19,840 nt of DNA from Cyclobacteriaceae bacterium (lineage in GTDB: Bacteria; Bacteroidota; Bacteroidia; Cytophagales; Cyclobacteriaceae): contig VFKK01000336.1 of assembly GCA_009885605.1 (NCBI GenBank), positions 1 through 19,840 on the forward strand, in the 5' to 3' direction. Both the position numbers and the translations under genes were made by a program. The notes under the pieces were generated by a model. That model saw only the letters and a program-made list of their open reading frames with translations. It was not told the origin of the DNA and ran no database searches. The stretch's first letter is position 1. Each line of letters opens with the position of its first letter. Below, piece by piece: positions 1-8,733 of the stretch.

Positions 1-1307
1 AGCAGGAAAGACCAATTATTGATGTAAAAAGAATCTAGGCGAACTCTGGAGCGGATCTGATGCTGGTTTTCTATTTCTCCTCTGAAACCTCTCACTTGCG
101 CTAATCCAGTTATTCCAGGACGTATTTTATGACGAGAATTATATCGCTCTATCTGAGTTTTAAAAGTCTGATTCATCGGTATGGTATGTGGTCTTGGACC
201 TACAATAGACATATCTCCCATGAGTACGTTCAGAAATTGAGGCATTTCGTCAAGTGAAGAATTCCTCAGGAAAGATCCTGTTTTGGTCACTCTTGGATCA
301 TTTTTGGTTGCTTGCTTGACATCCGCATAGTCATTTGGAGTCATTGAGCGGAACTTAAGGCAATTAAATTCTTTGTTGTTGATTCCATTCCTTTTTTGGA
401 TGAAAAACACAGGCCCTTTGGATTCCAACTTGATCAATATCCCTACTAAAGGAATCAGCCAGGATAGGATAAAGATGGTGACAAGGCTCGCAAACACAAT
501 GTCAAAAGCTCGCTTCACTATTCCGTTTAATGCATTGTCCAGCGGAATTTCATTGACGTTGATGACAAAGAAATCTCCATATCGGGAAAATGAAAGGTTC
601 TTCTCGAGTTGCAAACTTCCCCCTGGAATCATTTTGACTTTGATGTAATTTTCGTCGGCAAAGTCAATTATCTTTTTCACGAGAGCAGGCTCAAGGTGCT
701 CATGGATATAGATAATGTCCAAATCAAGATTATGTGCATCCTCAAAGAACTGGGGTATATTACCTCTTGTCTGACTGCAGTCAGCCTGGTCGTCAAAGTA
801 TCCTAGAAAGTTGATTCCGAAATCTTTTCTGATTCGGAATACATCCGCAAGCCTTGGGCTTGTGCCTCCTTTACCGACAATAACGGCGTTTCTGTAGTTA
901 TTGCCCTGAGCACGATATCTTTTGAGAATTATCTGAACAGTCACTCGGAAAATCCCCATCAAAACCAACATTCCAAATCCAAGCGCTAATACTGGAATAA
1001 TTTGAAGAGAAGGGGTATGAAGGGGAATCCATAAAATCGCTGTAAGCCCGGTAAACCAGAGTACTGTTCCGATTAAATGTTTAAAGGTAGTTTCGTATTC
1101 GTCGGTACGTCCAATCTTATGATCTTTTCGAAGAGTGGAAACTAGTAGCCAAACGATCGAAAGGGGAAGAAAAGCCGCAAAATCAATTTCAGTGAAGAAT
1201 CCTGCTCGTTGAAGAAGGAAATTGATGGTAAGCAAAGAAATGACTGAAGCAAAAAAGTCAGACGCTGAAAACAGCCAGGGAAAATAATTATCAAATCTTC
1301 TCTTCAT
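1..1307 (-). CDS. Polyprenyl-phosphate sugar-1-phosphate transferase (WcaJ/EPS type), C-terminus cut by window edge
   Basis: I translated 435 codons from the ATG at 1305-1307; the frame stays open to the window edge. Family members run to roughly 465 residues, so about 30 are missing. The product is an integral membrane enzyme that moves a sugar-1-phosphate from a UDP-sugar to undecaprenyl phosphate, the first step of exopolysaccharide repeat-unit synthesis. Hydrophobic segments lie near residues 11-35, 45-58, 80-97 and 101-120. A CoA-binding-like region with VIVGKGG at 142-148 follows, then a further membrane segment at about 268-292. The catalytic bacterial sugar transferase domain shows KFRSM (318-322), SLDEMPQF with the Asp-Glu pair (351-358), SIVGPRPH (367-374) and KIRPGITGLAQVRGFRGE (394-411). 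The sugar (glucose, galactose or other) cannot be read from the sequence. It diverges from the methyltransferase at 1464, and other polysaccharide genes may lie beyond the left edge. Confidence 0.93.
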   Translation of the reverse strand, partial: MKRRFDNYFPWLFSASDFFASVISLLTINFLLQRAGFFTEIDFAAFLPLSIVWLLVSTLRKDHKIGRTDEYETTFKHLIGTVLWFTGLTAILWIPLHTPSLQIIPVLALGFGMLVLMGIFRVTVQIILKRYRAQGNNYRNAVIVGKGGTSPRLADVFRIRKDFGINFLGYFDDQADCSQTRGNIPQFFEDAHNLDLDIIYIHEHLEPALVKKIIDFADENYIKVKMIPGGSLQLEKNLSFSRYGDFFVINVNEIPLDNALNGIVKRAFDIVFASLVTIFILSWLIPLVGILIKLESKGPVFFIQKRNGINNKEFNCLKFRSMTPNDYADVKQATKNDPRVTKTGSFLRNSSLDEMPQFLNVLMGDMSIVGPRPHTIPMNQTFKTQIERYNSRHKIRPGITGLAQVRGFRGEIENQHQIRSRVRLDSFYINNWSFL

Positions 1308-1463
1308 AAAAGTGCAAAAGCAAACAATGCATTCAATCTTTCAAAAACCAAGCTAGATTTGTATGGCTTGAATTTGAATAGACTTGAAATCAAAATTAAG
1401 AAAAGAATCCTCAAGCCTTCTTACTTTTGAATTTATTTTACTGAAAAGCCTGACCGGCCTATA

Positions 1464-2135
1464 ATGAGTTTCATTACTGATTTATTTGCTTCCTCCGACA
1501 ATCCCAAATCCTTGGGTGCTAAGTTTAGAAACCAGCGCCTTCATGATTTTGAGGATTTATTTTTCAAAAATTTTTCCCCTGACCAACCTCTCCGTATTCT
1601 AGATGTCGGGGGCACCGCCTATTTCTGGGAGAAAAGTTCCTTACCAAAACTCAGAAAAATTGAAATCGTTCTCCTCAATCTTCAAGAAGAGGAAATCAAT
1701 TCTCCGACAATTCGAAGTGTAGCCGGAAATGGTATTTCCATGCCGGAATTTGCTGACAAAAGCTTTGACCTGGTCTTTTCAAATTCTGTAATTGAACATG
1801 TCTACACGCTGGAAAATCAGAAAAATATGGCTGATGAAATCATCCGCGTGGGGAAAAAATATTTCATTCAGACACCAAATCGGACCTTCCCTATTGAAGC
1901 ACATTATGCGCTTCCTTATGCTCAATACATGCCTAAAAAGTTTATTTATTTTTTATTGACCCAGACTAAACTGAGTCGTCTGAATAAATGGAAACCTGCA
2001 GATGCTCAACAATATCTGGACGAAATACAACTTTTGGATGAAGCGCAACTCAGGCAATTATTCCCCCATGCTGAGATTTATCGGGAAAAAGTTCTCGGTT
2101 TTGTCAAGTCAATTTCCGCCCACAACCTCAGTTAA
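1464..2135 (+). CDS. Class I SAM-dependent methyltransferase, substrate unknown
   Basis: This 223-residue soluble protein has a Rossmann-type methyltransferase core. Motif I is RILDVGGTAYFW (44-55), where DVGG replaces the commoner DxGxGxG. The motif IV region is FDLVFSNSVIEHV (101-113), typical of the Methyltransf_11 group. The next strand, KKYFIQTPNR (131-140), resembles the post-motif strand of small-molecule and lipid methyltransferases. The glycine-rich loop is short, so SAM binding is likely but not certain. No signal peptide or membrane segment is visible. The gene is divergent from the sugar transferase at 1-1307, so a role in polysaccharide or lipid decoration is possible, but that is inference from position only. 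Its stop codon overlaps the stop of the opposing ABC exporter at the shared TTAA of 2132-2135. Confidence 0.85.
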   Translation: MSFITDLFASSDNPKSLGAKFRNQRLHDFEDLFFKNFSPDQPLRILDVGGTAYFWEKSSLPKLRKIEIVLLNLQEEEINSPTIRSVAGNGISMPEFADKSFDLVFSNSVIEHVYTLENQKNMADEIIRVGKKYFIQTPNRTFPIEAHYALPYAQYMPKKFIYFLLTQTKLSRLNKWKPADAQQYLDEIQLLDEAQLRQLFPHAEIYREKVLGFVKSISAHNLS

Positions 2136-3922
2136 TCAGTCGCAAATTGCAATCGGACCAGATTCGCATAGAATCCGTCCTCTTTTGCCAATAAGTCCAG
2201 ATGATGACCCTGCTCTACGATCTCGCCATCTTTCAATACATAGATCCGATCCACTTTTCGGATTGTTGCTAATCTGTGTGCAATGATGATGGTGGTCCGG
2301 CCTTTCATCAGTTCGTCCAAAGCCTCCTGAACCAACGCCTCAGATTCTGCATCGAGTGAAGATGTGGCTTCGTCCAAAATCAAAATCGACGGATCTTTCA
2401 ATATCGCCCTTGCTATGGCTACCCGTTGTCTTTGTCCTCCGGAAAGTTTCACTCCGCGCTCCCCAACCAGTGTATCCAGTCCTTCGGGAAACTTGCTGAT
2501 AAACTGCCATGCATTCGCTTTTTTGGCGGCGAGGATCAGTTCTTCCTCTGTTGCTGTTGGCTTCGCGTACGCAATGTTCTCACGGATCGATCCCCCAAAA
2601 AGTAATACTTCCTGTGGCACCATTCCTATGTGGCTTCGAAGAATATGCAAGTCCCAGTTTTTCAATTCCTTGTCGTCGACCAGAATCCTGCCTTTTTCCA
2701 ACTCATAAAACCGAAGCAACAACTGGATAATTGTTGATTTTCCTGCCCCTGAATGACCTGCAAGAGCAACTTTCTCTCCCGGCTGAACTTCGAAAGAAAC
2801 ACTTTTCAGCACTTCAGCTTCCGGACGAGTCGGATATTGGAAGCGAACATTTTCAAATTTGATCTTTCCCAGAAAATCTTCCTCTATCATTCCCTTGGTA
2901 GATTCAGGCTCTTCTTCCAGAATTTCCAAAACACGTTCTGATGAACCGATCGCTTTCTGTACCTGACCGTAAATATCTCCCAAACCAGCAATCGAGCCTC
3001 CGATGAAGGTGGTGTAAAGCACGAAAGAAACCAGATCTCCCACACTCATTTCACCCGAACTTACCAAGCTTGCACCGTACCACATCACGGCGACTATGCC
3101 TCCAAAAAGAGCGAAAATGATAAATGAGATAAAAGCCCCGCGATATTTAGCTCCTCTGAGCGCTACTTCTACTACGCGGTTTAGTCCGCTTCCGTATCGC
3201 GCTGACTCGTAGGCTTCACCGACAAAGGATTTCACCGTAGAGATGGATTGAAGTGTCTCCTCCACAATCACATTGGCCGCAGCCAATTCGTCCTGAGTTT
3301 TTTTCGACAGTTTCCGGATAAATTTGCCAAACACCATCGCTATTCCCACCAGAACGGGAAAAGTCAACAGCATGAAAAAAGTCAATCTTGGGGTAGTAAC
3401 GAGCAAAAAAGCAACACCTGCGACAAGTGTTATTACCTGTCTGAAAAGTTCAGCCAAGGTGACTGAAAAGGTATCCTGAAGTAAACTTACGTCTGAAGTA
3501 ATTCGGCTAATGAGTTCTCCTGTTCTTCTTTTATCGAAGAACGTCATCGGCAACCTCACCATTCTTGAATACAAGGCAAGCCGGATATCTCGCATCGAAC
3601 GCTCCGAAACCAGCGAAAAGAGCCAAACCCGGAAAAATGAAAAGACGCTTTGTACGGCCAAAATCCCAATCAACATCAAGGCGATGGTATTAATATCAGA
3701 TACAATCCACTCTGTCCCCTGAGCTGCATCGATAAGCTTGCCTGCTACAAAAGGAAAAAAAAGTAAGGTCAGGGAAGAAAAAAGCAGGAAAACCAAACCG
3801 GTAACAAACAGGCTTTGGTAAGGCTTTATAAATCTAAAAATGCTGGTGATTTTACTTAAATTCTGCTTGTTCAACTTCCGCTTTTCATTCTCTTCCAGAG
3901 CAGTTCCTCGTTGTTTTGTCAT
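2132..3922 (-). CDS. ABC transporter, fused permease and ATPase (MsbA/multidrug exporter type)
   Basis: A 596-residue half-transporter of the usual size for homodimeric type IV ABC exporters. Six membrane segments occupy about residues 35-330, starting with FIKPYQSLFVTGLVF (31-45). The cytoplasmic loop carries the family signature FFDKRRTGELISR (128-140). The nucleotide-binding domain is complete: Walker A GHSGAGKST (389-397), Q-loop Gln437, signature LSGGQ (493-497), Walker B ILILDE (513-518), D-loop SSLD (521-524) and switch His549. It should hydrolyse ATP to export a lipid, lipid-linked glycan or drug across the inner membrane. MsbA-like lipid A flipping is possible, but homologues of this type are multiple in Bacteroidota, so I give no symbol. 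The charged N-terminus before the first membrane helix fits the ATG at 3922. It is separated by 113 nt from the next minus-strand gene, so co-transcription is uncertain. Confidence 0.95.
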   Translation of the reverse strand: MTKQRGTALEENEKRKLNKQNLSKITSIFRFIKPYQSLFVTGLVFLLFSSLTLLFFPFVAGKLIDAAQGTEWIVSDINTIALMLIGILAVQSVFSFFRVWLFSLVSERSMRDIRLALYSRMVRLPMTFFDKRRTGELISRITSDVSLLQDTFSVTLAELFRQVITLVAGVAFLLVTTPRLTFFMLLTFPVLVGIAMVFGKFIRKLSKKTQDELAAANVIVEETLQSISTVKSFVGEAYESARYGSGLNRVVEVALRGAKYRGAFISFIIFALFGGIVAVMWYGASLVSSGEMSVGDLVSFVLYTTFIGGSIAGLGDIYGQVQKAIGSSERVLEILEEEPESTKGMIEEDFLGKIKFENVRFQYPTRPEAEVLKSVSFEVQPGEKVALAGHSGAGKSTIIQLLLRFYELEKGRILVDDKELKNWDLHILRSHIGMVPQEVLLFGGSIRENIAYAKPTATEEELILAAKKANAWQFISKFPEGLDTLVGERGVKLSGGQRQRVAIARAILKDPSILILDEATSSLDAESEALVQEALDELMKGRTTIIIAHRLATIRKVDRIYVLKDGEIVEQGHHLDLLAKEDGFYANLVRLQFATD

Positions 3923-4035
3923 TAGGTCTTTAGGGTAATAGAGGGGGTAAAAGTACTATTTTTGAATGGATTTCTGGCAGAAATACACGTGGCAAATGGA
4001 ATAGGCCCCGAATAGATTCATTCCAATTTCTTCCG

Positions 4036-5145
4036 CTAGTTGATCAATTTGTCTTTCAATAATTCACCCAAAGCCGCTGAGTGCTTAAATCCATGGCCGG
4101 AGCAAGCAGAGACCATTAAAACTTCCTCTATACCCCGAAGAGGCCTGATTACAAATTTAGCGTCTTCTGTTACCGTGTAAAAACAAACCGTTGACTTCAA
4201 AATATTCGGTTTCAAACCCGAAATCTTTCCTTTTATTTTTTCTTCCCAAAACTGCTTTTTCTCCTCCGAACTTACCTCCCGATCCAATTCCCGCGGATGG
4301 GAAGTTTCAATAAATGACTCGGTAGCCATTTTCACTGTCTTACCATCCAACGACGGGAAACCGTAGATAAAATCCTCCGGTGCCGGCCCAAATCCCCACA
4401 TAAAAACCGGGTAATCTTTCCAGTCATCGGAGCTCGTTTCCACCCAGTGCAAAACTTGACGACAGATTTTGAATTCCTTCTTATCAGATTCAGTCAAAAA
4501 GTCTTTCACCCATCCGCCTGCTGAAACAAGGACTCGTTCTGCCGTGATTTCTTTTCCTTCCAAAATCAACTTTACTCCTCCACCTTGAGTCTTTTTAATC
4601 TCCAAAACCGGAGAATTGGTAAGGATTTCTGCACCATTTTCTTTGGCAAAATTAAGCTGAGTTTCGATGGCAAGTTCCGGTTTCAAATAACCAGCTTCCA
4701 ACTCGTAATACCCTTTTCCCGATTCCGGCAACTCAAAATGTGAATACCTTTTTTTCAGTTGAGCCGAATCAAATACTTCATATCTGACATCAAATTGCTT
4801 TGCATAAGAAACAGTCCTTTCGAAGAATCCATCAGCTCCGTGTTTTCCCCAAGGCTGGATTCCGGAGTCCATCAAAATCCCCCCAACCGGAAAGTAGATT
4901 TGATTTCCGGTTTTGGCCTCCAGATCTTTCCAAATCTCGTGAGACCGACGCGCTAAACTTACGTATTCGGCACCTTCTCCGACTGCAAGACGAGTGATTC
5001 TGGTCTCCCCATGAGAAGATCCCATGGTATGAGGCGGATCAAAACGATCTATTCCCAGTACTTTTTTCCCTGTTTCGGAAAGCTGATAAAGGGCTGCTGC
5101 GCCCACCGCACCTAAACCGACTACGACTACATCATAATGATTCAT
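4036..5145 (-). CDS. FAD-dependent amine oxidase of the SolA / monomeric sarcosine oxidase family
   Basis: A 369-residue flavoenzyme that by family oxidises a secondary amine such as an N-methyl amino acid, giving an imine and hydrogen peroxide. The N-terminal FAD-binding motif is VVVVGLGAVGAAAL (6-19), followed by the acidic strand end GIDRF. GSSHGETRITR (42-52) matches the active-site His/Arg loop of sarcosine and N-methyltryptophan oxidases. Cys321 in CFYTVT corresponds to the cysteine that binds FAD covalently in monomeric sarcosine oxidase. The C-terminal SGHGFKHSAALG block is also typical. The frame is open 25 codons further upstream to 5220, but that extension is not protein-like for the family, and the dinucleotide-binding strand begins right after the ATG at 5143-5145, so I chose that start. 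Sarcosine, N-methyltryptophan and pipecolate are all possible substrates. Confidence 0.88.
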   Translation of the reverse strand: MNHYDVVVVGLGAVGAAALYQLSETGKKVLGIDRFDPPHTMGSSHGETRITRLAVGEGAEYVSLARRSHEIWKDLEAKTGNQIYFPVGGILMDSGIQPWGKHGADGFFERTVSYAKQFDVRYEVFDSAQLKKRYSHFELPESGKGYYELEAGYLKPELAIETQLNFAKENGAEILTNSPVLEIKKTQGGGVKLILEGKEITAERVLVSAGGWVKDFLTESDKKEFKICRQVLHWVETSSDDWKDYPVFMWGFGPAPEDFIYGFPSLDGKTVKMATESFIETSHPRELDREVSSEEKKQFWEEKIKGKISGLKPNILKSTVCFYTVTEDAKFVIRPLRGIEEVLMVSACSGHGFKHSAALGELLKDKLIN

Positions 5146-5312
5146 CCGGGAAATTATGTAATTGGAGCAAGTAGTCAAAAGAGCAATCAGGAATTGATTA
5201 ATCCCTAACCTCATCGTCAATAGAGAAATCGTGATTTGAGATAAACCAAAAAAATATCCTTCTTCAAAATTTAATGAGGGACATAACTTTAATTTCTAAT
5301 TGTGCAAAAGCT

Positions 5313-5912
5313 CTACTTCTTGCCCATTTGAGCATCAATCAACTCACGCTTCATTTTGCGCTCGCGCTCCAGAGTATTTTTCCGGTGCTGCTCAAATTCT
5401 TCCTGAACCTCACTCAGATCTTTCTGAGCTTTCCGCACTTTGCTGAAACTTCGGGCATATTGAAAAGAGAAAAAGGCCAGAGCTCCAGCAAGCGCTGCAA
5501 CCAGTAACCACATGAAACCTGAGTAAACTGCCTTGTCAATGCCAATTCCCAAAAAGCTAAAATTATCTTTTGCTGCAATTGCCTCTTCTTTTTCAACTAC
5601 CGCCTGAGCCAACTCTCCTTTTATTATACCTACCGAATCCAATTTTGCAGCCATTTCAGCTTTCAAGCTTGAAACCTCTCCTCGCATGGTTTTCATAGAG
5701 TCAAGCACGTTGGCCTTGATCTGGTCAAGATTTGTTCGTTTTACAACCTTGTGTTCCTGAAAACTATTTGAAATACTGTAGAGATAATCGAACTGACTGT
5801 CGATGGTTCCGGACCTCAAGGAACCTTTACTTGCAGTGGTGTCCTGAGCCAAAACTGAATTTATACTGCCTGCAAAAATAAATAGAATCAGGCCAAGTGT
5901 CAACTTTCTCAT
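5313..5912 (-). CDS. Secreted, membrane-anchored coiled-coil protein, Bacteroidota-specific family of unknown function
   Basis: A 199-residue protein. The N-terminus MRKLTLGLILFIFAGS followed by VLAQ is a clear signal peptide, with likely cleavage after Ala22. A conserved-looking segment, SQFDYLYSISNSFQEHKVVK (39-58), precedes a predicted coiled coil (about 60-116, rich in Lys, Glu and Ala). One membrane helix spans about 130-152 (FMWLLVAALAGALAFFSF). A second, highly charged coiled coil (155-197) contains EEFEQHRKNTLERERKMKRE. As I recall, homologues across Flavobacteriia and Cytophagales share this architecture and are often called 'tRNA (guanine-N1)-methyltransferase'. No SAM-binding or TrmD-like motif is visible here, so I do not use that name. 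The ATG at 5910-5912 was chosen because it begins the signal peptide; 16 upstream in-frame codons would bury it. Function is unknown; a structural envelope role is inference. Confidence 0.8.
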   Translation of the reverse strand: MRKLTLGLILFIFAGSINSVLAQDTTASKGSLRSGTIDSQFDYLYSISNSFQEHKVVKRTNLDQIKANVLDSMKTMRGEVSSLKAEMAAKLDSVGIIKGELAQAVVEKEEAIAAKDNFSFLGIGIDKAVYSGFMWLLVAALAGALAFFSFQYARSFSKVRKAQKDLSEVQEEFEQHRKNTLERERKMKRELIDAQMGKK

Positions 5913-6244
5913 CTTTGGGTATTTTATATACAAGTTACAGCGAATCTGTACAAATTTCAATAAGCATGCCCTTTTCCAAAAATCCGGGAAATGTAGTTAA
6001 GCTATAATCAGAATTTGAACCCCGGAAAATTCAGATTGGCTTTCAATGATTTGTAATTCAAGCTCCAATCGGTTTTCCCTACTTGAAAACAGGAAGATTT
6101 AGAAAAGTATTTTCCAATTGAAAGCATTCGGATCATAAAAATTCAAATTTAACAAAGGCGTGAAAAGGGTGTTTTGAAGATTAGAAATATGAAAATCTTG
6201 CAATCAATTTTTAAACAAGGATTATTCTCTGACTCTTGAATGGA
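5913..6244. other. Intergenic region between divergent genes, 332 nt
   Basis: This AT-rich stretch separates the coiled-coil gene (-) from the TPR gene (+), so it should hold both promoters. I found no full match to the Bacteroidota -7 pattern TAnnTTTG in either productive orientation, no strong hairpin and no RNA gene. The only reading frames are very short, such as a 15-codon frame starting near 6189. Confidence 0.5.
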
Positions 6245-7498
6245 ATGAATAAGGAACTTAAATTTAACGAACCCGTTTCCTCAAGCGTGAAAAAAAACAT
6301 CTTCTTTTTTCTGATACTTTTCTCCATTTCATTCCTATGCCTGGCACAGGACCCCATTCCGGCTGCCCAACGGTTTGATAAAGCACTGGAAGCCATGGAA
6401 GATCAGGAAAATGGAAAGGCTTTCATGCTTTTTAATTCCTGGCTGATGGATCATCCCGGAGATACGGAAGCATATTGGTACCGGGCCGTTTTGCTTGAAG
6501 AATTTGAGCAATATGAAACGGCACTAGCCGATTACAATATCCTGTTGGAAATGAATCCAGATCGCGCGGAAGCTCTGATGGCACGCGGAAGAGTCAGATA
6601 CCGACTCGGCCAATATGAAAAAGCTAAGGAGGATTTCCGGGCATTTTTAATAGCTCCTACCGGAGAAACCACTCAAATCATTTATCGAAAATCTGCCACA
6701 GGAGGTGGAGTTTCTCAAATTCTCACAGCTCAGACAGAGAATCCGTCTCAGGCATATTATCATTTAGGATTGTGCAGCATTGCACTGGAGGAAAATGAAG
6801 AGGCTATTTCTTTTCTGGATTCCGCCATCAATTATAACCCCGAAGAAGCGGATTTTTATGTGGAAAAAGGGAAAGCACAAGCTCAAATGGGGGAGAATGA
6901 TCTGGCACTGGAATCCTACGAACGGGCATTGGAATTGAATCCGGATCATTTTTTGGCTATCCAGCGAATTGCTTTTCTTTCTCAAAACGATCATAAAGCA
7001 GCTTTGGAGGAATTAACCAGAGCGATCATGGAATCTGCTCCCGGAAATCCTGACCCCTTCAAGCAAAGAGGTTATTTCCGATTGATGAATTCAGATTCTG
7101 AAGGCGCCATAGCGGATTTCACCGAAGTCCTTTTGCTCGACCCTGCAGACATCGAAACCTGGTATTACCGTGGGAAAGCAAATGCTTCCCTTAAGAATTG
7201 GGATAATGCCGAAACCGATTATTCCAATAGCATGGAAATCGGAGGTCCAAATGCCGAGGTGTTTTTGGCAAGAGGTCAGGCAAGGTACATTTCCAAAAAA
7301 CTGGATGCTGCCTTTGCCGACTTTACCATGGCGATTTTTCACGATCAGGAAAACCCCTCCGGATATTACCACCGTGGAATCACGCTCCAGAGAATGGGAA
7401 ACGTAACGGAGGCATGTCCTGATCTTCTGAAAGCAAAAGAAATGGGAATGGAAGAAGCTGCAACTGTCTGGGAGGCAGTCTGCGGAAAAAGGAATTAA
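6245..7498 (+). CDS. Secreted tetratricopeptide-repeat protein
   Basis: A protein of 417 residues from the ATG at 6245. In-frame TTG at 6236 would add three residues; ATG at 6240 is out of frame. After a polar stretch of about 20 residues, the hydrophobic run NIFFFLILFSISFLCLAQ looks like a signal peptide cleaved before Gln, so it is probably periplasmic. About eight TPR units follow. They show the typical A-x-x-x-[YF]-x-x-A-[IL]-x-[LI]-[ND]-P endings, for example ALADYNILLEMNPD, ALESYERALELNPD and AIADFTEVLLLDPAD. Between the second and third repeats lies a non-TPR insert of about 30 residues rich in Thr, Gly, Gln and Ser. TPR arrays hold protein partners; no catalytic domain is present, so the specific role is unknown. 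The stop overlaps the opposing permease gene at TTAA 7495-7498. Confidence 0.9.
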   Translation: MNKELKFNEPVSSSVKKNIFFFLILFSISFLCLAQDPIPAAQRFDKALEAMEDQENGKAFMLFNSWLMDHPGDTEAYWYRAVLLEEFEQYETALADYNILLEMNPDRAEALMARGRVRYRLGQYEKAKEDFRAFLIAPTGETTQIIYRKSATGGGVSQILTAQTENPSQAYYHLGLCSIALEENEEAISFLDSAINYNPEEADFYVEKGKAQAQMGENDLALESYERALELNPDHFLAIQRIAFLSQNDHKAALEELTRAIMESAPGNPDPFKQRGYFRLMNSDSEGAIADFTEVLLLDPADIETWYYRGKANASLKNWDNAETDYSNSMEIGGPNAEVFLARGQARYISKKLDAAFADFTMAIFHDQENPSGYYHRGITLQRMGNVTEACPDLLKAKEMGMEEAATVWEAVCGKRN

Positions 7499-8721
7499 AG
7501 TTCCTTTACGGTATCCACTTGGGAAGCGATCCAGGCCGGTCTCCAGGATGCCACCATCGTAATAGCTATCACAGCCATACTTATCCAAAGAAAGTCTGTC
7601 CAGATGATTTTGACAGGATAGGCATCTACTACGGCGGAAGAAATCCCAAGAGAGACAAGGCCAAAAATCTCCTGCATCCAACAAACGAAATATCCCAGAA
7701 TGAGCCCGATGACGGCTCCGCTAAAAGCGATTAATGCACCTTGTTTCAGGAAAATACTTCGAATCAATCGATCAGGCGCTCCCATTGCCTTGAGCACTGC
7801 GATATCTTTCTTTTTTTCGATGGCTAGCATACTCAGGGAAAAGAAGATGTTGAAGGAAGCAATCGCCAGAATAAATGTCAGGGTAAGAAATACGAAAAGC
7901 TTTTCCAGTTTGACGGTTCGAAGCAATCCGGCATGTTGTTCGTCCGTGTTCTTGACCAAAAACTTTGATCCTAAATGCGCTTTCAAAGTTGATTGTACCT
8001 CTCGGATTGACATACCATCTTCCACTTTTACCTCCAATGAAGTCCGCTTGTTTCCATAATTCAAAAGATCTCGGGTAAACGCGAGCGGAGCAATCACATA
8101 CTCATCGTCAAACTGCCGTTCGATACTGAAGAAGGCCACAGGATCGAGAATCCCGGAAGCATAAAGTTGTGTCGGATCGATGGAGGCTGCGCTCCTTGGT
8201 GCTTTTGGATAAAAGACTTTCAGGGGAACATTGACATCCTCCAGGTTTACAGAAAGAAAAAACCCAACTCCTCTTCCCAGAATAGCAGCCGGACGAAGCT
8301 CAGTTCCAAGCGTGGTATCTCCCCAAAAATAGCCTTTTGAAAACCTCCCCTGATCGAGAAAATTGTCCGAAACTACTTTGATCCGCGCCACCATTTGGTT
8401 GCCGTTGTAGTCCAACAGGGCATTATCCTCTATTACTTCTGTGAGAATGGCAACACCTTCCAGATTTCGGATGCTATCCAACCATTCCTCATTGGTCAGA
8501 AAACTTTTACCCTCCACTACTTCGATCTTCAACTCCGCGTCAAAACTGGCAAAAAGGCTTTTGATCAAATCCTCGAGACCATTGAATACCGACATGACAA
8601 TCACCAAAGCCATCGTACCGACTGCAACTCCAATCATGGAGATGGTAGACAGCACAGCGATGAAGTTTCGCTTCTTCTTACTGCGAAAATATCTTGCCGC
8701 TATGAAATAACTGAGATTCAA
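7495..8721 (-). CDS. FtsX-like ABC permease, lipoprotein-releasing LolC/LolE type
   Basis: A 408-residue inner-membrane permease. By family it works with a LolD-like ATPase to extract mature lipoproteins from the inner membrane. One membrane helix lies near the N-terminus (about 21-46, IAVLSTISMIGVAVGTMALV) after the basic segment RYFRSKKKRNF. A large periplasmic domain (about 50-270) follows. Three more helices lie at about 274-300, 325-350 and 375-393. The cytoplasmic loop has IAVLKAMGAPDRLI (307-320), the MacB/LolC-type coupling motif. The length and 1+3 helix order fit LolC/E rather than MacB, which is fused to an ATPase. Bacteroidota usually carry one or more of these without separate C and E names. 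It starts 12 nt after the rbfA stop, so the two are probably co-transcribed. No LolD gene is in the window. Confidence 0.88.
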   Translation of the reverse strand: MNLSYFIAARYFRSKKKRNFIAVLSTISMIGVAVGTMALVIVMSVFNGLEDLIKSLFASFDAELKIEVVEGKSFLTNEEWLDSIRNLEGVAILTEVIEDNALLDYNGNQMVARIKVVSDNFLDQGRFSKGYFWGDTTLGTELRPAAILGRGVGFFLSVNLEDVNVPLKVFYPKAPRSAASIDPTQLYASGILDPVAFFSIERQFDDEYVIAPLAFTRDLLNYGNKRTSLEVKVEDGMSIREVQSTLKAHLGSKFLVKNTDEQHAGLLRTVKLEKLFVFLTLTFILAIASFNIFFSLSMLAIEKKKDIAVLKAMGAPDRLIRSIFLKQGALIAFSGAVIGLILGYFVCWMQEIFGLVSLGISSAVVDAYPVKIIWTDFLWISMAVIAITMVASWRPAWIASQVDTVKEL

Positions 8722-8733
8722 GAAGCCTGGCTG

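Noticed and set aside
1354..1361. TAGATTTG, a -7-like box upstream of the methyltransferase gene
   Set aside because: No TTTG or ATTG lies about 20 nt upstream and the leader would be about 95 nt. Too weak to list as a promoter.
3957..3964. TATTTTTG, a full match to the Bacteroidota -7 box, on the plus strand
   Set aside because: It points into the 3' end of the antisense flavoprotein gene, has no -33 box at the right distance and there is no plus-strand gene downstream.
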